Positions 43,023-51,700 of a stretch of DNA of 64,000 nt are shown in pieces. The translations under genes were made by a program, and so were the position numbers. This stretch comes from Lutispora sp003527145. GTDB taxonomy: Bacteria > Bacillota > Clostridia > Lutisporales > Lutisporaceae. The stretch spans positions 24,353 to 88,352 of the forward strand of contig JASBZB010000016.1 of NCBI GenBank assembly GCA_029983695.1, read 5' to 3'. The notes under the pieces were generated by a model. That model did not search any database. It was given only the letters and a program-made list of their open reading frames with translations, and had not been told where the DNA came from. Each line of letters begins with the position of its first letter. Positions within the stretch are counted from its first letter, which is position 1.

Positions 43023-44843
43023 ATGAAAAAGTTAAATGTTTTAAAAGATTATTTTGGATTTACTTCTTTCAGAATAGGGCAAGAAGGGCTTATTGATAAT
43101 ATATTAAAAGGCAGAGATACTCTGGGAATAATGCCCACGGGAGCAGGCAAATCCCTATGCTTTCAATTGCCTGCTCTCATGTTTGATGGTATAACCCTTG
43201 TCGTTTCTCCTTTGATTTCTCTGATGAAGGATCAGGTTGGTTCTCTTACTCAAGCCGGCATAAGTGCTGCATACATAAACAGTTCTCTAAATCATAGTCA
43301 ATATATTAAAGCTCTGCAAAATGCAAAAGATGGCATGTATAAGATAATTTATGTGGCACCGGAAAGGCTGACTACAGAAGAATTTATTGATTTTGCACAA
43401 AATGCAAAAATTTCAATGGTTACCATTGATGAGGCCCACTGCGTTTCACAATGGGGTCAGGATTTTAGACCAAGCTATCTTATAATACCTCAATTCATAA
43501 ACAGACTTGCAGATAGGCCGGTTTTAGCAGCATTTACCGCAACGGCTACTCCACAGGTTAGAGAAGATGTTATAGATAAGCTTAATCTAAAAGAACCATA
43601 TGTATTAACAACAGGCTTTGACAGGAAAAATTTATTTTTTTCCGTGCAAAAGCCTAAGGATAAGTTTGCTGCATTAAAGGATTATATTGAAAGAAATAAA
43701 ACCAAATGCGGCATTGTATATTGCTCAACCAGAAAAACTGTTGATGAGGTATGTAGAAATCTCATCAAATCAGGTTTTGCTGCGGTACCATATCATGCCG
43801 GCCTCTCGGAAGAGAATAGGAGAGATAATCAGGATTCATTTATATATGACAAATCCAATATAATGGTGGCTACAAATGCTTTTGGTATGGGCATTGATAA
43901 ATCTAATATTTCCTATATAATTCACTACAATATGCCCAAGAATATTGAAAGCTACTATCAAGAAGCCGGCAGAGCAGGAAGGGATGGAGAACCTGCGGAA
44001 TGCTTGCTTTTTTATGGCGGACAAGACGTAGTCATAAACCAATTACTAATAGATAATTCTAATGGCAATGAGGACTTGGATAAAGAGACAATTGAAGCTA
44101 TAAAAGAAAAAGACCGGGAATTATTAAAAATAATGACATTTTACTGTCATACTAATGATTGCCTGAGGGAATATATACTAAACTATTTTGGAGAAAAAGC
44201 ATCAAATTATTGTGGGAATTGCTCAAATTGCAACACAAATTTTGAAGAGGAAGACGTTACTATTGAGGCTCAAAAGATAATGTCTTGTATAAAAAGAGTT
44301 GGGCAGCGTTTTGGTATAAGAATGATTGTTGATATATTGAGAGGCAGCAAAAATCAAAGAATTATAAATAACAGCCTTAATAATATATCAACCTATGGGG
44401 TAATGTCTAGTGTTTCCGAGAGCAGGATCAGGGATGTTATAAATTTTCTTGTATTGCAGGGATATTTGGAGATAACGAACAGTGAATATCCTGTAGTTCA
44501 GCTTACACATAAGGCAGTGGAAGTCCTTTTTGGCGATTGCAGAATTAGCATGAAGGTGCAAAAGCATTATAAAGATGAGGACAAACCTGCCAAAGCCAAA
44601 ACTAAGACAGAACAATTAAATACAAACATAAATGAAGAGCTGTTTGAGAGATTACGATTGCTCCGAAGCAAAATTGCTCAAGATCAGCAAGTACCGGCAT
44701 ATATAGTTTTTGCAGATGCTGCTCTTAGGGATATGTGTATCAAAATGCCCAAAAATAGTGACGAGTTTTTACAAGTAAACGGTGTTGGACAGGTCAAGCT
44801 TGAGAGATACGGGAAGGAATTTTTAGAAGAGATTAACAGCTAA
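43023..44843 (+). CDS. recQ: ATP-dependent DNA helicase RecQ
   Basis: 606 residues, full RecQ length. Walker A TGAGKSLCFQLPA, DEAH box DEAHCVSQWGQDFRPSY, the motif VI region QEAGRAGRDGEPAECLL, zinc-binding cysteines (CLREYILNYFG...YCGNCSNC), a winged-helix RQC region and a C-terminal HRDC-like domain ending with VNGVGQVKLERYGKEF. It unwinds DNA from 3' to 5' in recombination repair. The neighbours are unrelated. Confidence 0.95.
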   Translation: MKKLNVLKDYFGFTSFRIGQEGLIDNILKGRDTLGIMPTGAGKSLCFQLPALMFDGITLVVSPLISLMKDQVGSLTQAGISAAYINSSLNHSQYIKALQNAKDGMYKIIYVAPERLTTEEFIDFAQNAKISMVTIDEAHCVSQWGQDFRPSYLIIPQFINRLADRPVLAAFTATATPQVREDVIDKLNLKEPYVLTTGFDRKNLFFSVQKPKDKFAALKDYIERNKTKCGIVYCSTRKTVDEVCRNLIKSGFAAVPYHAGLSEENRRDNQDSFIYDKSNIMVATNAFGMGIDKSNISYIIHYNMPKNIESYYQEAGRAGRDGEPAECLLFYGGQDVVINQLLIDNSNGNEDLDKETIEAIKEKDRELLKIMTFYCHTNDCLREYILNYFGEKASNYCGNCSNCNTNFEEEDVTIEAQKIMSCIKRVGQRFGIRMIVDILRGSKNQRIINNSLNNISTYGVMSSVSESRIRDVINFLVLQGYLEITNSEYPVVQLTHKAVEVLFGDCRISMKVQKHYKDEDKPAKAKTKTEQLNTNINEELFERLRLLRSKIAQDQQVPAYIVFADAALRDMCIKMPKNSDEFLQVNGVGQVKLERYGKEFLEEINS

Positions 44844-44888
44844 ATTTAGTAAAATATAAATTGACGCTATCTTAGCTCATCAAACTGA

Positions 44889-44917
44889 TTGACACAATAT
44901 ATGGTATATGTTACTAT
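44889..44917 (+). promoter_or_regulatory. Sigma-A promoter of the nrdDG transcript
   Basis: Perfect -35 TTGACA (44889-44894), 17-base spacer, TACTAT (44912-44917), ending about 25 bases before the riboswitch. Confidence 0.75.
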
Positions 44918-44939
44918 ATTAATAACTAAATATTGTGCT

Positions 44940-45100
44940 AGCAAGGTGCTTGTACCTAGGGTACGGCTTAAAAGGGAAACAGGTGAAAATCCTGTACGGT
45001 CCCGCCGCTGTAATGGGGAAATGCTTCATTGTATATGCCACTGAATATTTCGGGAAGGCATGATGCATTGATGACCCGTAGTCAGAAGACCTGCCTTTGC
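44940..45100 (+). promoter_or_regulatory. Cobalamin riboswitch 3 (before nrdD)
   Basis: Aptamer blocks: AAAAGGGAAACAGGTGAAAA, CCTGTACGGTCCCGCCGC, CTGTAATGGGG, GCCACTG, CGGGAAGGC and the B12 box GTAGTCAGAAGACCTGCC. It controls a cobalamin-independent ribonucleotide reductase, so high AdoCbl would repress this class III enzyme. With its terminator it accounts for the 357-base gap between recQ and nrdD. Confidence 0.94.
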
Positions 45101-45150
45101 GGATGTACCATTAACTCTACGAGTGATAGGGGGTGCTTTTACGGTTGACT

Positions 45151-45183
45151 CCCTTTGCTTTTTTGCAAAGGGTTTATTATTTT
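45151..45183 (+). terminator. Terminator of riboswitch 3
   Basis: CCCTTTGC / GCAAAGGG with a six-T loop, followed by a T-rich tract, 17 bases before the nrdD start codon. Confidence 0.75.
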
Positions 45184-45199
45184 TAAACAGGAGGCTATT

Positions 45200-47287
45200 A
45201 TGATTTCTGAAGTTGTAAAAAGGGATGGCAGGCGTGAAGCCTTTGATCCGGAGAAGATATCCCGTGCGATTTTTAAAGCTGCAGTGGCCTGTGGAGGCAA
45301 AGACCTTCAATTGGCGGAAGAACTGGCAAAGCAGGTTGTAAAAAAGCTTGAAAGCAAATATATAAATAAAACTCCGGATATTGAAGATATTCAAGATATT
45401 GTTGAAAAGGTGCTCATTGAAAATGGGCATGCTCGAACTGCAAAAGCATACATACTGTATAGGCAAAAAAGGAAAAGCGCCAGAGAAATGGATGCTTTAA
45501 TCGGTGCGACAATTGAAATGTTTTCCGACTACCTGTCGGGCAAGGATTGGCAAATAAATGAAAACGCCAATTCACAGAAGAGCGTCAATGGCCTAAATAA
45601 TTATGTCAGGGATGTATTTACGAAAAAGTACTGGCTTTACGAGGTATATCCGGAGGAAGTAAGGAAGGCTCATGAAAGCGGTGACTGCCATATTCACGAC
45701 CTCGGCTTTTTTGGTCCTTACTGTGCCGGTTGGGATTTGCGCCAGCTATTGATGGATGGCTTTGGCGGAGTTCCGGGTAAGGTGGAAAGCGGTCCGGCCA
45801 GGCATTTGCGCTCTTTTCTCGGGCAAATAGTAAACTCCACCTTTACAACCCAGGGAGAAACCGCAGGAGCACAGGCCTGGTCAAGCTTTGACACATACTG
45901 TGCTCCATTTATACGCTACGATAATTTGAGCTATAAACAAGTTAAACAGTGCCTCCAGGAGTTCATATTTAATATCAATGTGCCAACAAGGGTTGGCTTT
46001 CAATGTCCCTTTTCCAATCTTACCTTCGATATACGGGTTCCATCAACATTAAAGGATGAGGCTGTGATTTTGGGAGGAAAATACACCGATGATAAATATG
46101 GCGATTTCCAGAAGGAAATGGATATGTTTAATTTAGCCTTTTGCGAGGTCATGCTGGAAGGCGATGCAAAGGGGCGTGTATTTACTTTCCCGATACCCAC
46201 AATAAACATAACAAAGGATTTTGATTGGCAAAGCCCTATAGTGGACGCATTTATGCGGATTACATGCAAATATGGCATACCATATTTCGCTAATTACATA
46301 AATTCTGACCTTTCACCTGAAGATGCAGTATCTATGTGTTGCCGTTTGAGACTTAATACGAGAGAATTAAAGAAACGGGGGGGCGGGCTTTTTGGAAGCA
46401 ATCCATTGACAGGCTCCATCGGAGTTTTCACAATCAATTTGCCGCGTATCGGCTATCTGTCCAAAACTAAAGAAGAGTTTTTATCCAGTCTTAGAAGAAT
46501 TGCCGAGATTGGCCGCACTTCTCTTGAAATAAAAAGAAAGATAATTGAACAGCAAACGGAAAAAGGGCTATATCCATACTCTGCCTATTATTTGAGAAAT
46601 GTAAAGCAGAGATTTGGAAGGTATTGGCACAATCACTTCAGCACCATAGGAATCCTTGGAATGAATGAAGCCCTTATTAACTTCATGGGAAAGGATATAG
46701 CCTCGGAGGAAGGCAAAGCCTTTTCATTGGAGGTGATGAATTTCCTCAGGGAGCTTCTCCTTGAATTCCAGGACGAAACCGGCAATGTGTATAACCTTGA
46801 AGCAACGCCGGCAGAGGGGACCTCTTATCGGCTGGCAATGCTGGACAAGAATAAATACAGGGATATCATCACGGCAGGAAGGGATATACCCTATTATACA
46901 AATTCAACTCAGCTTCCGGTAGACCATACGGATGACATGTTTGAGGTTATGGATCATCAAGATAAGCTGCAAATTCTTTATACAGGTGGAACAGTACAGC
47001 ATTTATACCTTGGAGAAGCCATAGAGGATGTAACGGTGTGCAAGCAGCTAATAAAAAGGGTATTTGAAAACTACAGCATCCCCTATATTTCCGTTACGCC
47101 TACCTTCAGCATATGCGGCGCTCATGGATATATTAAGGGTGAGCATTACAATTGCCCTGAATGCGGAGAAGAGACAGAGGTTTGGTCAAGGGTCACAGGT
47201 TATTTAAGGCCTGTTAAAAACTATAATCTCGGTAAAAAGGAAGAGTATAGACAGAGAAAGAAATTCAGTATTTCCGAGGTGGTCTAA
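45200..47287 (+). CDS. nrdD: Anaerobic (class III) ribonucleoside-triphosphate reductase
   Basis: 695 residues from ATG 45200 (CAGGAGG upstream). An N-terminal ATP-cone (VVKRDGRREAFDPEKISRAI, residues about 4-95) precedes the glycyl radical enzyme domain. The radical site is RVTGYLRP with Gly667; the C-terminal zinc-type motif includes FSICGAHGY and CPECGEE. It reduces NTPs to dNTPs without oxygen or B12, using formate or thiols as reductant. Activation is by the radical SAM protein encoded by the next gene, which starts on the stop codon. Confidence 0.95.
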   Translation: MISEVVKRDGRREAFDPEKISRAIFKAAVACGGKDLQLAEELAKQVVKKLESKYINKTPDIEDIQDIVEKVLIENGHARTAKAYILYRQKRKSAREMDALIGATIEMFSDYLSGKDWQINENANSQKSVNGLNNYVRDVFTKKYWLYEVYPEEVRKAHESGDCHIHDLGFFGPYCAGWDLRQLLMDGFGGVPGKVESGPARHLRSFLGQIVNSTFTTQGETAGAQAWSSFDTYCAPFIRYDNLSYKQVKQCLQEFIFNINVPTRVGFQCPFSNLTFDIRVPSTLKDEAVILGGKYTDDKYGDFQKEMDMFNLAFCEVMLEGDAKGRVFTFPIPTINITKDFDWQSPIVDAFMRITCKYGIPYFANYINSDLSPEDAVSMCCRLRLNTRELKKRGGGLFGSNPLTGSIGVFTINLPRIGYLSKTKEEFLSSLRRIAEIGRTSLEIKRKIIEQQTEKGLYPYSAYYLRNVKQRFGRYWHNHFSTIGILGMNEALINFMGKDIASEEGKAFSLEVMNFLRELLLEFQDETGNVYNLEATPAEGTSYRLAMLDKNKYRDIITAGRDIPYYTNSTQLPVDHTDDMFEVMDHQDKLQILYTGGTVQHLYLGEAIEDVTVCKQLIKRVFENYSIPYISVTPTFSICGAHGYIKGEHYNCPECGEETEVWSRVTGYLRPVKNYNLGKKEEYRQRKKFSISEVV

Positions 47288-47961
47288 TGAATATAAGCGG
47301 GTTTATCAAAACATCTTTTGTTGATTATCCGGGAGAGATCGCTTCTGTGATATTTACACAAGGCTGCAATTTGAATTGCAGCTACTGCCATAATGCGGGC
47401 CTGATAGGCAGAGGTAATGGTACAGGAGAGGTAGCGACAGAGGAAGTATTTCATTGGCTCTCAAAAAGAAAAGGAATGATCGGCGCTGTGGTGATAAGCG
47501 GAGGGGAGCCTATGTTGCAAAGAGATATAAATGATTTTGCAAAAAAACTGAAATCAAGAGGCTTGCGTGTAAAGCTGGATACCAACGGAACAGACCCCGA
47601 TGCATTAAAGTCGCTGATCCGGCATCGGCTTTTGGATTATATTGCAATGGATTTGAAAGCTCCGCTGTGCAAATATGTCAGCATTTGCAGGACCAAAGAT
47701 CTAAATCTCGCTTTAATCAAAGAAAGCGTGGAAATAATCAAAGAGAGCGGACTTCAATATGAGTTTAGAACAACGCTGTGCCCTGAGCTTGAGTCAGAGG
47801 ATGTCTTAAGCATTATTTCGGATTTTCACATAGCATCAAACTATGTGATCCAGAATTGCAGAAGTGCTGAGGGCGTTAAGTACGGTTCCGGCACTGAAAA
47901 AATCGGCTTACTGAAGCAAAAACTTCAAAAAAGCCTGTGCTGCACTTACAGGGGATTTTAA
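47287..47961 (+). CDS. nrdG: Anaerobic ribonucleotide reductase activating protein (radical SAM)
   Basis: 224 residues. The radical SAM motif is CNLNCSYC (Cys27, Cys31, Cys34), followed by VVISGGEPMLQRD and LDTNGTDPDALKSL. Its length is that of the longer NrdG subgroup. It uses S-adenosylmethionine and a [4Fe-4S] cluster to create the glycyl radical on NrdD. The start overlaps the nrdD stop by one base. Confidence 0.92.
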   Translation: MNISGFIKTSFVDYPGEIASVIFTQGCNLNCSYCHNAGLIGRGNGTGEVATEEVFHWLSKRKGMIGAVVISGGEPMLQRDINDFAKKLKSRGLRVKLDTNGTDPDALKSLIRHRLLDYIAMDLKAPLCKYVSICRTKDLNLALIKESVEIIKESGLQYEFRTTLCPELESEDVLSIISDFHIASNYVIQNCRSAEGVKYGSGTEKIGLLKQKLQKSLCCTYRGF

Positions 47962-47964
47962 CTT

Positions 47965-48036
47965 TAGGGCAGCTAATAAGATCGATGTTAATGCCTGATA
48001 AATATGAGGGAATAATTCTGTTCCCTCCGCCCTATA
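47965..48036 (+). other. Folded intergenic segment after nrdG
   Basis: GAGGGAA/TTCCCTC (48006-48027) is enclosed by a longer-range TAGGGC/GCCCTA pairing (about 47965 and 48029). No T run follows, so it is a possible factor-dependent end or processing site. Nothing else is visible between 47962 and the promoter at 48136. Confidence 0.35.
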
Positions 48037-48135
48037 AGCTTGGATAATATGACTTCATAACTAAACCCGATAATACTTATAAGGAAATTTACTTTTATTG
48101 CTGAAGCTTAATGAATCGCATAATTAAATAATTGG

Positions 48136-48165
48136 TAGACAATGGCTGTTATAGTATAGTATAAT
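48136..48165 (+). promoter_or_regulatory. Putative promoter of cobalamin riboswitch 4
   Basis: TAGACA (48136-48141), 18-base spacer, TATAAT (48160-48165). Confidence 0.55.
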
Positions 48166-48191
48166 ATAATCAAATTAAATATTTGAATATA

Positions 48192-48345
48192 TGGTTAGCT
48201 TATCGCTATTAATAGGGAAACCGGTGAAAACCCGGTACAGCTGCCTCTACTGTAATAGACGACAATGCTTTATATGCCACCGCAGTCAATTGTGGGAAGG
48301 TTAAGCAGAGGATGAATCTTAAGTCAGGAGACCTGCCTATATTCT
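48192..48345 (+). promoter_or_regulatory. Cobalamin riboswitch 4 (before the DUF4430/ECF cluster)
   Basis: Aptamer blocks: AATAGGGAAACCGGTGAAAA, CCGGTACAGCTGCCTCTACT, TGTAATAGAC, GCCACCGC, TGTGGGAAGG and the B12 box TAAGTCAGGAGACCTGCC. It precedes a DUF2292 gene and the DUF4430/toroid/ECF cluster, tying that cluster to B12 status. The 566-base nrdG-DUF2292 gap is filled by the folded segment, promoter, riboswitch, a possible leader ORF and a terminator. Confidence 0.92.
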
Positions 48346-48374
48346 TATGTCAATAAGCCTCGGGTGGGAGGAGT

Positions 48375-48422
48375 ATGAATAAAACACATAGCATATACGG
48401 CAAATTTATAGTGCTGTTTTAA
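48375..48422 (+). CDS. Possible 15-residue leader peptide in the riboswitch expression platform
   Basis: ATG 48375 is preceded by GGGAGGAG (spacing a little short) and gives MNKTHSIYGKFIVLF before TAA. It lies between the cobalamin aptamer and the terminator. It may be a chance ORF: the strong ribosome-binding site is the only support. Confidence 0.25.
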   Translation: MNKTHSIYGKFIVLF

Positions 48423-48446
48423 TGCTTTTATTTGTTTGGATATTTT

Positions 48447-48482
48447 AAATCCTGCCTTTATATTTTAGAGGCGGGATTTTTA
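48447..48482 (+). terminator. Terminator of riboswitch 4
   Basis: AAATCCTGCCT and AGGCGGGATTT form an 11-bp stem (with G-U) followed by TTTT, 45 bases before the DUF2292 start. Confidence 0.8.
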
Positions 48483-48527
48483 TGTTTTAAGGGATGCGCT
48501 CTAATCTCTGAAATAGGGGGTGTTAAG

Positions 48528-48677
48528 GTGGGGACTGATAAGAAAATACAGCTTAGCGAGAAGGAAGAGAAATTGATAAAGCTGCTTAGGGAAACAGAAT
48601 TTGGAGAGATAAAGATCATAGTTCAGGATGGTATTCCTACAAGGGTAGAAGAGATTAAAAAATCCATAAAGCTCTAA
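48528..48677 (+). CDS. DUF2292 family small protein (YezD-like)
   Basis: 49 residues from GTG 48528 with AGGGGGTG upstream. The pattern LSEKEEKLIKLLRETEFGEIKIIVQDGIPTRVEEIKKSIKL matches DUF2292 (helix, then FGEIkIIVqDG strand pair). Family function is unknown. It is the first full gene after cobalamin riboswitch 4. Confidence 0.75.
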   Translation: MGTDKKIQLSEKEEKLIKLLRETEFGEIKIIVQDGIPTRVEEIKKSIKL

Positions 48678-48687
48678 AGCTTATGTA

Positions 48688-48748
48688 CTGACCAGAAAAC
48701 TGGAGGTGCCGTAAAGATAGATTACCGGTTCCTGCAGTTTTTTTATTT
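48688..48748 (+). promoter_or_regulatory. CTGA-CCAG-AAAA-CTGG hairpin motif overlapping a terminator (copy 1)
   Basis: CCAG (48692-48695), AAAA, CTGG (48700-48703) form a tight hairpin inside CTGACCAGAAAACTGGAGG. The 3' half is also the 5' arm of a terminator-like pairing (AACTG..AGG..CCG with CGG..CCT..CAGTT, ending in a T run at 48739-48744). The two folds exclude each other. A second copy with compensatory base changes is at 56856. A role as an attenuator or small riboswitch is inferred. Confidence 0.45.
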
Positions 48749-48784
48749 TGATTAAATGTAATTTGAAAATGGGAGGGTTAAAGG

Positions 48785-51700
48785 ATGGGAGAAATAATTA
48801 AAAGGACTAAAAAATACTTGTCGCTGATTTTAGTTTTATCTATGTTATTCAGCATGTTTAGCGGTATATGCGGTCATGCTGATTATCGCAAAGACCAAAT
48901 AGAAAAATCAGAGGAAGCTTTATCCCAAAGCCTGGGATTAAACCAGATTGATGATGAAGAAAGCGTAACAGAAGCGGTGTATACCGGCCAATCCACGGAT
49001 AGGCTTGCAATTATGGGAGGAGATGGCGATCAAACTCTGCCTGTAAATTCTCCCCAAGAACAGCTAGATAAAAATCTTGCTTATATTCTTAAAAACACAC
49101 AAGATCCGACCTTTGGAACGGGCGGCGGAGAATGGTCTGTCCTTTCTCTGGCAAGAGCAAACTACTCTGTGCCTGAAGGCTATTATAATATCTATTATAA
49201 TAATGTAGTCAATGAAGTAAAAAAATTAATGATGGCTGATGAAGATAATAATAAACCTGAAGGCAGGCTTGATAAAAGCAAAGGCACCGAACACTCCAGA
49301 TTAATCTTGGGGCTTACATCCATAGGCAGAGATATTACCAATGTTGCCGGTTATGATATCAGTAAGGCTCTTGCTGATTATAATTATGTTATTAGGCAGG
49401 GTATCAACGGCCCAATCTTTGCACTTATAGCATTTGATGCTCACAATTATGATATACCTAAAGCAGAAGAAACAGAAGAGCAAACTACAAGAGAAAAGCT
49501 TATTGATTATATTTTAGCCCGAGAGATTAAGGGCGGAGGCTGGGCATTAGGCGATAAGCCTTCTGCTCCGGATCCGGATATAACGGCAATGGCAATACAG
49601 GGACTGACGCCGTATTATGAAAAAGAAACTGCGGTAAAGACTGCCGTTGACAGAGCTCTTGATTGGCTGTCAAAAGCTCAAAAAGAAGATGGAGGTTTTG
49701 CAAGCTGGGGAAGTGTGAATTCCGAAAGCATTGCCCAAGTTGTTGTAGCTTTGACGGGTCTGGGAATAAATCCTCACACTGACGAGAGGTTTATCAAAAA
49801 TGGACATTCAGCTATAGATGCCTTAATGACATTTGCAGTTCCGGAAGGCGGATTCTACCACATAAAACCTGGAGGCACAGGAAATGGCGGTGCGGAACCG
49901 GGAGTAATAGATGGCATGGCTACTGATCAGGGAACTTATGCTCTCGTCGCTTATGATAGATTTGTAAACAAAAAAAGCAGCTTATATGACATGGCTGATG
50001 TGGGAATACAAAAACCGGATACAAAAAAGCCCATAATAACAGTAGAAGGATTGGCTAATAATCAAAAAGTAACGGAAAAAGAATTAAGCTTTAAAGTAAC
50101 GGCGAAAGACAATGCCGGTAAAAATATTATTCCTGTTGTCAAATTAAGGGGAGAAGTAATAACCGGAACGGATGGCAGATACACAGTTACTCTTATCGAA
50201 GGACAAAACATCATAACAATAGAGGCTGCTGATGTAGCAGGAAACAAATCGGATATAAGCTATAAGCTGATATATGAACCGAAGACCGAACCGGGGGGGC
50301 CTGTAAACCCAACTCCCACAAAAAAATATATAACTTTATCCATAGATAAAGAAACCATAAATAAAGGATATGTTATTAGTCCTGCAAAAGTAGAACTCCA
50401 ATCAGGGGATACAGTTTGGACCTTGACTAAGAGAGAAATGGATAAGCGCGGCATAAAATACAAGTATGATTATTATGAAAAATACAAGAGCGTATATGTG
50501 CGATCCATAGCCGGAGACGGAGAATTCGACAATGGCGAAGGCAGCGGATGGATGTATAATGTAAACGGCTGGTATCCGAATTACGGGGCAAGCGTATACA
50601 AGTTGGAAGACGGAGACGTTTTGCAATGGAGATATACTACTGATTATGGTGTGGATCTGGGAGAAGATATTACTAAATGGGATATGCCGACTATAACTGT
50701 TGAAGGCATATCAGATAATAAAACATTCTCGCAAAGTGAAATCACGTTTAAAGTTACTGCAAAGTCCACATATGGACCTATAAAAGGTCAGGATGCCGAT
50801 GTAACGGTCAAGTTAAACGGAAAGACTGTTGAAATGATAGGCGGAAGCTATACTGTTATATTGAAAGACGGAGATAACATACTGGAAATTACAGCAGTAG
50901 ATTCAGAAGGCAACAAAAGGGATAAAAAATATAAGCTCATATATAAATCATCGGGTGCCGGCGGCGGAATCGGAGGCGGTGGCGGCGGCAGCACCGGAGG
51001 CGGAGGCGGCAGCATCGGAGGCGGAGGCGGCGGTGGCGGCAGCATCGGCGGGGGAACCGGAGCCGGCACAGGCGGAGAAATAAGAGCAGCAACGGTTGAC
51101 AATAATAAACCGGAGGACATGCAAAATGATCAGAACAAGATCATTGATCTGCAAAAATTATATGCAGACTCAAGCTCCATTTCGTCATGGGCCTTGGAAT
51201 ATATTAAAAGAGCATCTGAAAAAGGTTTTATATCGGGCTCTGATGGGAAGCTCAATCCTAAAGCCAATATTACCAGGGCAGAGTTTATAAAAATAATTGT
51301 TTCTGTCTTAGGAATTGATGTAAATCAAAATAAGGTCATTAATTTTAAAGATGTAAATGAAAATGATTGGTTTTATCCATACATAAACGCTGCCTATAAA
51401 GCAGGAATTACAGAAGGAAGCGGCAATGAATTTAATCCTAAGGATAATATTACCCGGGAACAAATGGCAGCAATAATAGTGAGAGCTTTAAACGAAGCTG
51501 ATAAGGCCGCTGAATCAACCGCTGTATTTAATGATATGGATAAGGTTTCGCCTTGGGCTAAATCCTATGTTGAGACTGCTTCAGCTTTAGGACTGATTGC
51601 AGGAAATAATGGAAGCTTTGATCCTAAATCCTTTGCCACAAAAGAGATGGCGATAGTTACAGCAATGAGGAGCTATGACTATAGAAACAGCAATAAAGCT

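Noticed and set aside
50956..51078. GC-rich repetitive stretch as a possible CRISPR or tandem-repeat locus
   Set aside because: It is in frame with the protein and encodes a Gly/Ser linker; there are no regular spacers.
50848..51154. Proline- and alanine-rich ORFs on the minus strand
   Set aside because: They are the complement of the glycine-rich linker of the SLH protein and have no independent support.
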